Part shown: in pieces, positions 48,351 to 50,434 of the stretch
How the letters are laid out: each line of letters begins with the position of its first letter
How positions within the stretch are numbered: the first letter of the stretch is position 1
Assembly: GCA_018262975.1 (NCBI GenBank)
Contig: JADFDG010000021.1
Span: forward strand, 1-50,434
Length of the DNA: 50,434 nt
Source: Gammaproteobacteria bacterium
GTDB lineage: Bacteria > Pseudomonadota > Gammaproteobacteria > Pseudomonadales > JADFDG01
Direction of reading: 5' to 3'
The notes under the pieces: model-generated
What the model saw: only the letters and a program-made list of their open reading frames with translations
Told to the model about the DNA's origin: nothing
The model's database searches: none
Program-made: the position numbers and the translations under genes

Positions 48351-49880
48351 TCACCTCCCGCTCATGGTGTTCTTGTGGGTGTTCACCCCGAAGAACTTCA
48401 CGGTGCTGGTCTCTCCCTCGCTGCAACCGTTGCCGAAGCTGAAGCCGCAGGAGGCGCGCGTGTCGAACGCGTCGTAGGCCTTGCCGGCGTACTCGCGGTG
48501 CGACGTCGGGATGACGAAGCGGTCCTCGTAGTTGGCGATGGCCATGATCTGGTACATGTCCTCGACCATGGCTTTCGTCATGCCGACTTGCTGCAACACG
48601 CTCTCGTTGACCTGCTTGTGCACGGTCTTGTCGCGCATGTAGGCACGCATGGCGAGCATGCGGTTGAGGGCGTGCTCCACCGGCGCCTCGTTGCCGCCGG
48701 TCAGCAGGTTGGCGAGGTAGCGCACCGGGATGCGCAGGTCCTTCACGTCCGGCAGGATGCCGTTCCTGCTGATGGCGCCGGCCTCGGCGGCCGACTGGAT
48801 CGGCGACAGGGGCGGGATGTACCAGACCATCGGCAAGGTGCGGTATTCCGGGTGCAGCGGGAAGGCGACCTTCCACTCCATCGCCATCTTGTAGACCGGC
48901 GAGCGCTTGGCCGCTTCCAGCCAGCTGTCGGGGATGCCTTCGAGGCGCGCCAGTTCCTGGACCTTCGGATCGTTCGGATCCAGGAAGATGTCGCACTGCG
49001 CCTGGTACAACTGCTTCTCGTCCTGGATGGACGCCGCTTCGGCGATGCGGTCGGCGTCATAGAGCAGCACGCCGAGATAGCGGATGCGGCCCACGCAGGT
49101 TTCCGAGCACACGGTCGGCTCGCCGGCCTCGATGCGCGGGTAGCAGAAGATGCACTTCTCGGACTTGCCGCTCTGCCAGTTGAAGTAGATCTTCTTGTAC
49201 GGGCAACCGGACACGCACATGCGCCAGCCGCGGCACTTGTCCTGGTCGATCAGGACGATACCGTCCTCCTCGCGCTTGTAGATCGCGCCAGACGGGCACG
49301 ACGCCAGGCACGCCGGGTTCAGGCAGTGCTCGCACAGGCGCGGCAGGTACATCATGAAGGTCTTTTCGAACTGACCGTAGATGTCGCGCTGGATGCCCTC
49401 GAAGTTGTAGTCCTTCTTGCGGCGCTCGAACTCGGTGCCGAGGATCTCCTCCCAGTTCGGGCCCTTCTCCGGCTTGTTCATGTACTCGCCAGTGATCACC
49501 GAGTACGGGCGCGCGGTCGGCGGCGTCGGGGCTTCACCCGACTGCTGCAGCTGGCTGTACTCGTAGTTCCACGGCTCGTAGTAGTCGTCGATCTTCGGCA
49601 GGTTGGGGTTGGCGAAGATACGCGACAGGATGGTCAGCTTGCCGCCCTGTTTGGGCGACAGCGAGCCGTCGCTGTTGCGCTGGAAGCCGCCCTGCCAGCG
49701 CGCCTGGTTCTCCCAGTCGTCGGGGTAGCCGATGCCCGGCTTGGTCTCGACGTTGTTGAACCACGCGTACTCCATGCCCTGGCGGCTGGTCCACACGTTC
49801 TTGCAGGTGACGGAGCAGGTGTGGCACCCGATGCACTTGTCGAGATTCAACACCATGCCGATCTGTGCACGGATTTTCAT
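48351..49880 (-). CDS. narH: Respiratory nitrate reductase beta subunit
   Basis: A 509-residue subunit that carries electrons from the NarI haems to the NarG molybdenum site through one [3Fe-4S] and three [4Fe-4S] clusters. The cysteine groups are CIGCHTCSVTCKNVW near the start, CEHCLNPACLASCPSG, then CRGWRMCVSGCPYKKI, where Trp replaces a cysteine to give the [3Fe-4S] cluster, and CIFCYPRIEAGEPTVC. Length and order match NarH. Its ATG overlaps the narG stop by 4 bases. Confidence 0.96.
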   Translation of the reverse strand: MKIRAQIGMVLNLDKCIGCHTCSVTCKNVWTSRQGMEYAWFNNVETKPGIGYPDDWENQARWQGGFQRNSDGSLSPKQGGKLTILSRIFANPNLPKIDDYYEPWNYEYSQLQQSGEAPTPPTARPYSVITGEYMNKPEKGPNWEEILGTEFERRKKDYNFEGIQRDIYGQFEKTFMMYLPRLCEHCLNPACLASCPSGAIYKREEDGIVLIDQDKCRGWRMCVSGCPYKKIYFNWQSGKSEKCIFCYPRIEAGEPTVCSETCVGRIRYLGVLLYDADRIAEAASIQDEKQLYQAQCDIFLDPNDPKVQELARLEGIPDSWLEAAKRSPVYKMAMEWKVAFPLHPEYRTLPMVWYIPPLSPIQSAAEAGAISRNGILPDVKDLRIPVRYLANLLTGGNEAPVEHALNRMLAMRAYMRDKTVHKQVNESVLQQVGMTKAMVEDMYQIMAIANYEDRFVIPTSHREYAGKAYDAFDTRASCGFSFGNGCSEGETSTVKFFGVNTHKNTMSGR

Positions 49881-50434
49881 TGCTGTACCCCCGCGTCGAG
49901 ATTGGTGGTCTGGGGAACCAGCGCCCAGTCGATGTCCTTGTCATCGACCTTGCGGACGATGATGAACTCGTCGCGGTTGCTGCCGACCGTACCGTAATAA
50001 TTGAAGCCGTAGGACAGTTGCGCGTAACCGCCGACCATGTGCGTGGGCTTGGTGCAGGCACGCGTGACCGAGTTGTGGATGCCGCCGCGGAACCCGGACG
50101 CCTTGGCCACCGGGGTGGTGGTGAGCTTCTCCTGGGCGTGGTACATCAGCGACATGCCTTCCGGTACGCGCTGCGAGACCACCGCGCGCGCCATGATGGT
50201 GCCGTTGACGTTGTAGGCCTCGATCCAGTCGTTGTCGGCGACGCCGATCTTCTTCGCGTCGACCTCCGAGATCCAGATGATCGGGCCGCCACGGGACAGC
50301 GTCAGCATCAGCAGGTTGTCCGTGTACGTGGAGTGGATACCCCACTTCTGGTGCGGCGTGATGAAGTTCAGCGCCACCTGCGGCTTGCCGTGCGCGTGCT
50401 TCTCGAACACCGGCTTGACGGTCTTGGTGTTGAT
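49877..50434 (-). CDS. narG: Respiratory nitrate reductase alpha subunit (C-terminal part)
   Basis: Only the last 185 residues are in the window; the gene continues beyond 50434. The segment has the cofactor-capping C-terminal domain: HQKWGIHSTYTDNLLMLTLSRGGP, then WIEAYNVNGTIMARAVVSQRVPEGMSLMYHAQEK and TRACTKPTHMVGGYAQLSYGFNYYGTVGSNRDEFIIVRK. It encodes the Mo-bisMGD subunit that reduces nitrate to nitrite on the cytoplasmic side. The narGHJI promoter, with any FNR site, lies outside the window. Confidence 0.95.
   Translation of the reverse strand: MNTKTVKPVFEKHAHGKPQVALNFITPHQKWGIHSTYTDNLLMLTLSRGGPIIWISEVDAKKIGVADNDWIEAYNVNGTIMARAVVSQRVPEGMSLMYHAQEKLTTTPVAKASGFRGGIHNSVTRACTKPTHMVGGYAQLSYGFNYYGTVGSNRDEFIIVRKVDDKDIDWALVPQTTNLDAGVQQ

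Overview
The window is about 50 kb of GC-rich, gene-dense DNA from a gammaproteobacterium. Evidence for this is the block DUF2066-hda / purM-purN-DUF3108 (the arrangement known from Pseudomonas), a PA4642-family gene, apbC-metG-rnfABCDGE, and narGHJI with an FNR regulator. High GC and GTAG-headed REP palindromes recall Xanthomonadales such as Stenotrophomonas (SMAG repeats), but the order cannot be fixed from sequence reading alone. The organism looks like a facultative anaerobe that respires nitrate, carries an Rnf ion pump, and oxidises or detoxifies sulfide. No tRNA, rRNA or CRISPR array was found.

Layout. 1-785: a secreted RCC1-repeat lipoprotein gene cut off by what looks like an IS21-type insertion-sequence end. 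1128-5885: DUF2806 protein, acyl-CoA dehydrogenase, PA4642 protein, membrane diguanylate cyclase and a methyltransferase. 6049-8536: a sulfide-type operon (CsoR-family repressor, DUF2892 membrane protein, DUF3365 haem protein, sulfide:quinone oxidoreductase) with a G-tract operator in its promoter and a strong terminator. 8595-14936: SDR and thioesterase pair, proS, an orphan DUF4062 protein and an orphan sensor kinase. 14944-19593: a 1549-residue surface or secreted protein that looks like two complete CSLREA/beta-helix/GlyGly-CTERM proteins joined in frame. 19804-25524: hda, DUF2066, purM, purN, two tandem DUF3108 genes and dcd. 25677-30495: UbiB-like kinase, Na/Pi cotransporter-like protein, fatty acid desaturase and Mrp/ApbC. 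30619-39772: metG, rnfABCDGE and a NylB-like serine hydrolase. 39976-45629: a cold-shock gene, then a tight six-gene run (FAD oxidoreductase, DUF2058, CvfB-like, arfB, nth, chrA). 45723-50434: a CBS-domain protein, then on the minus strand narG (partial)-narH-narJ-narI-fnr.

A dispersed repeat ties the window together. At least 14 copies of a GTAG-headed palindrome (a REP-like element with core GGGGGC-CAT-GCCCCC) lie at gene ends. Many are in inverted pairs joined by a CGCTCTTGC-type linker. Three copies supply the TAG stop codon of the gene before them, and one sits inside the metG reading frame, encoding part of a linker peptide. The most unusual single objects are the fused GlyGly-CTERM protein, the REP inside metG, the nested REP cluster after proS, and the CsoR-family repressor with an atypical cysteine pattern next to sulfide:quinone oxidoreductase.
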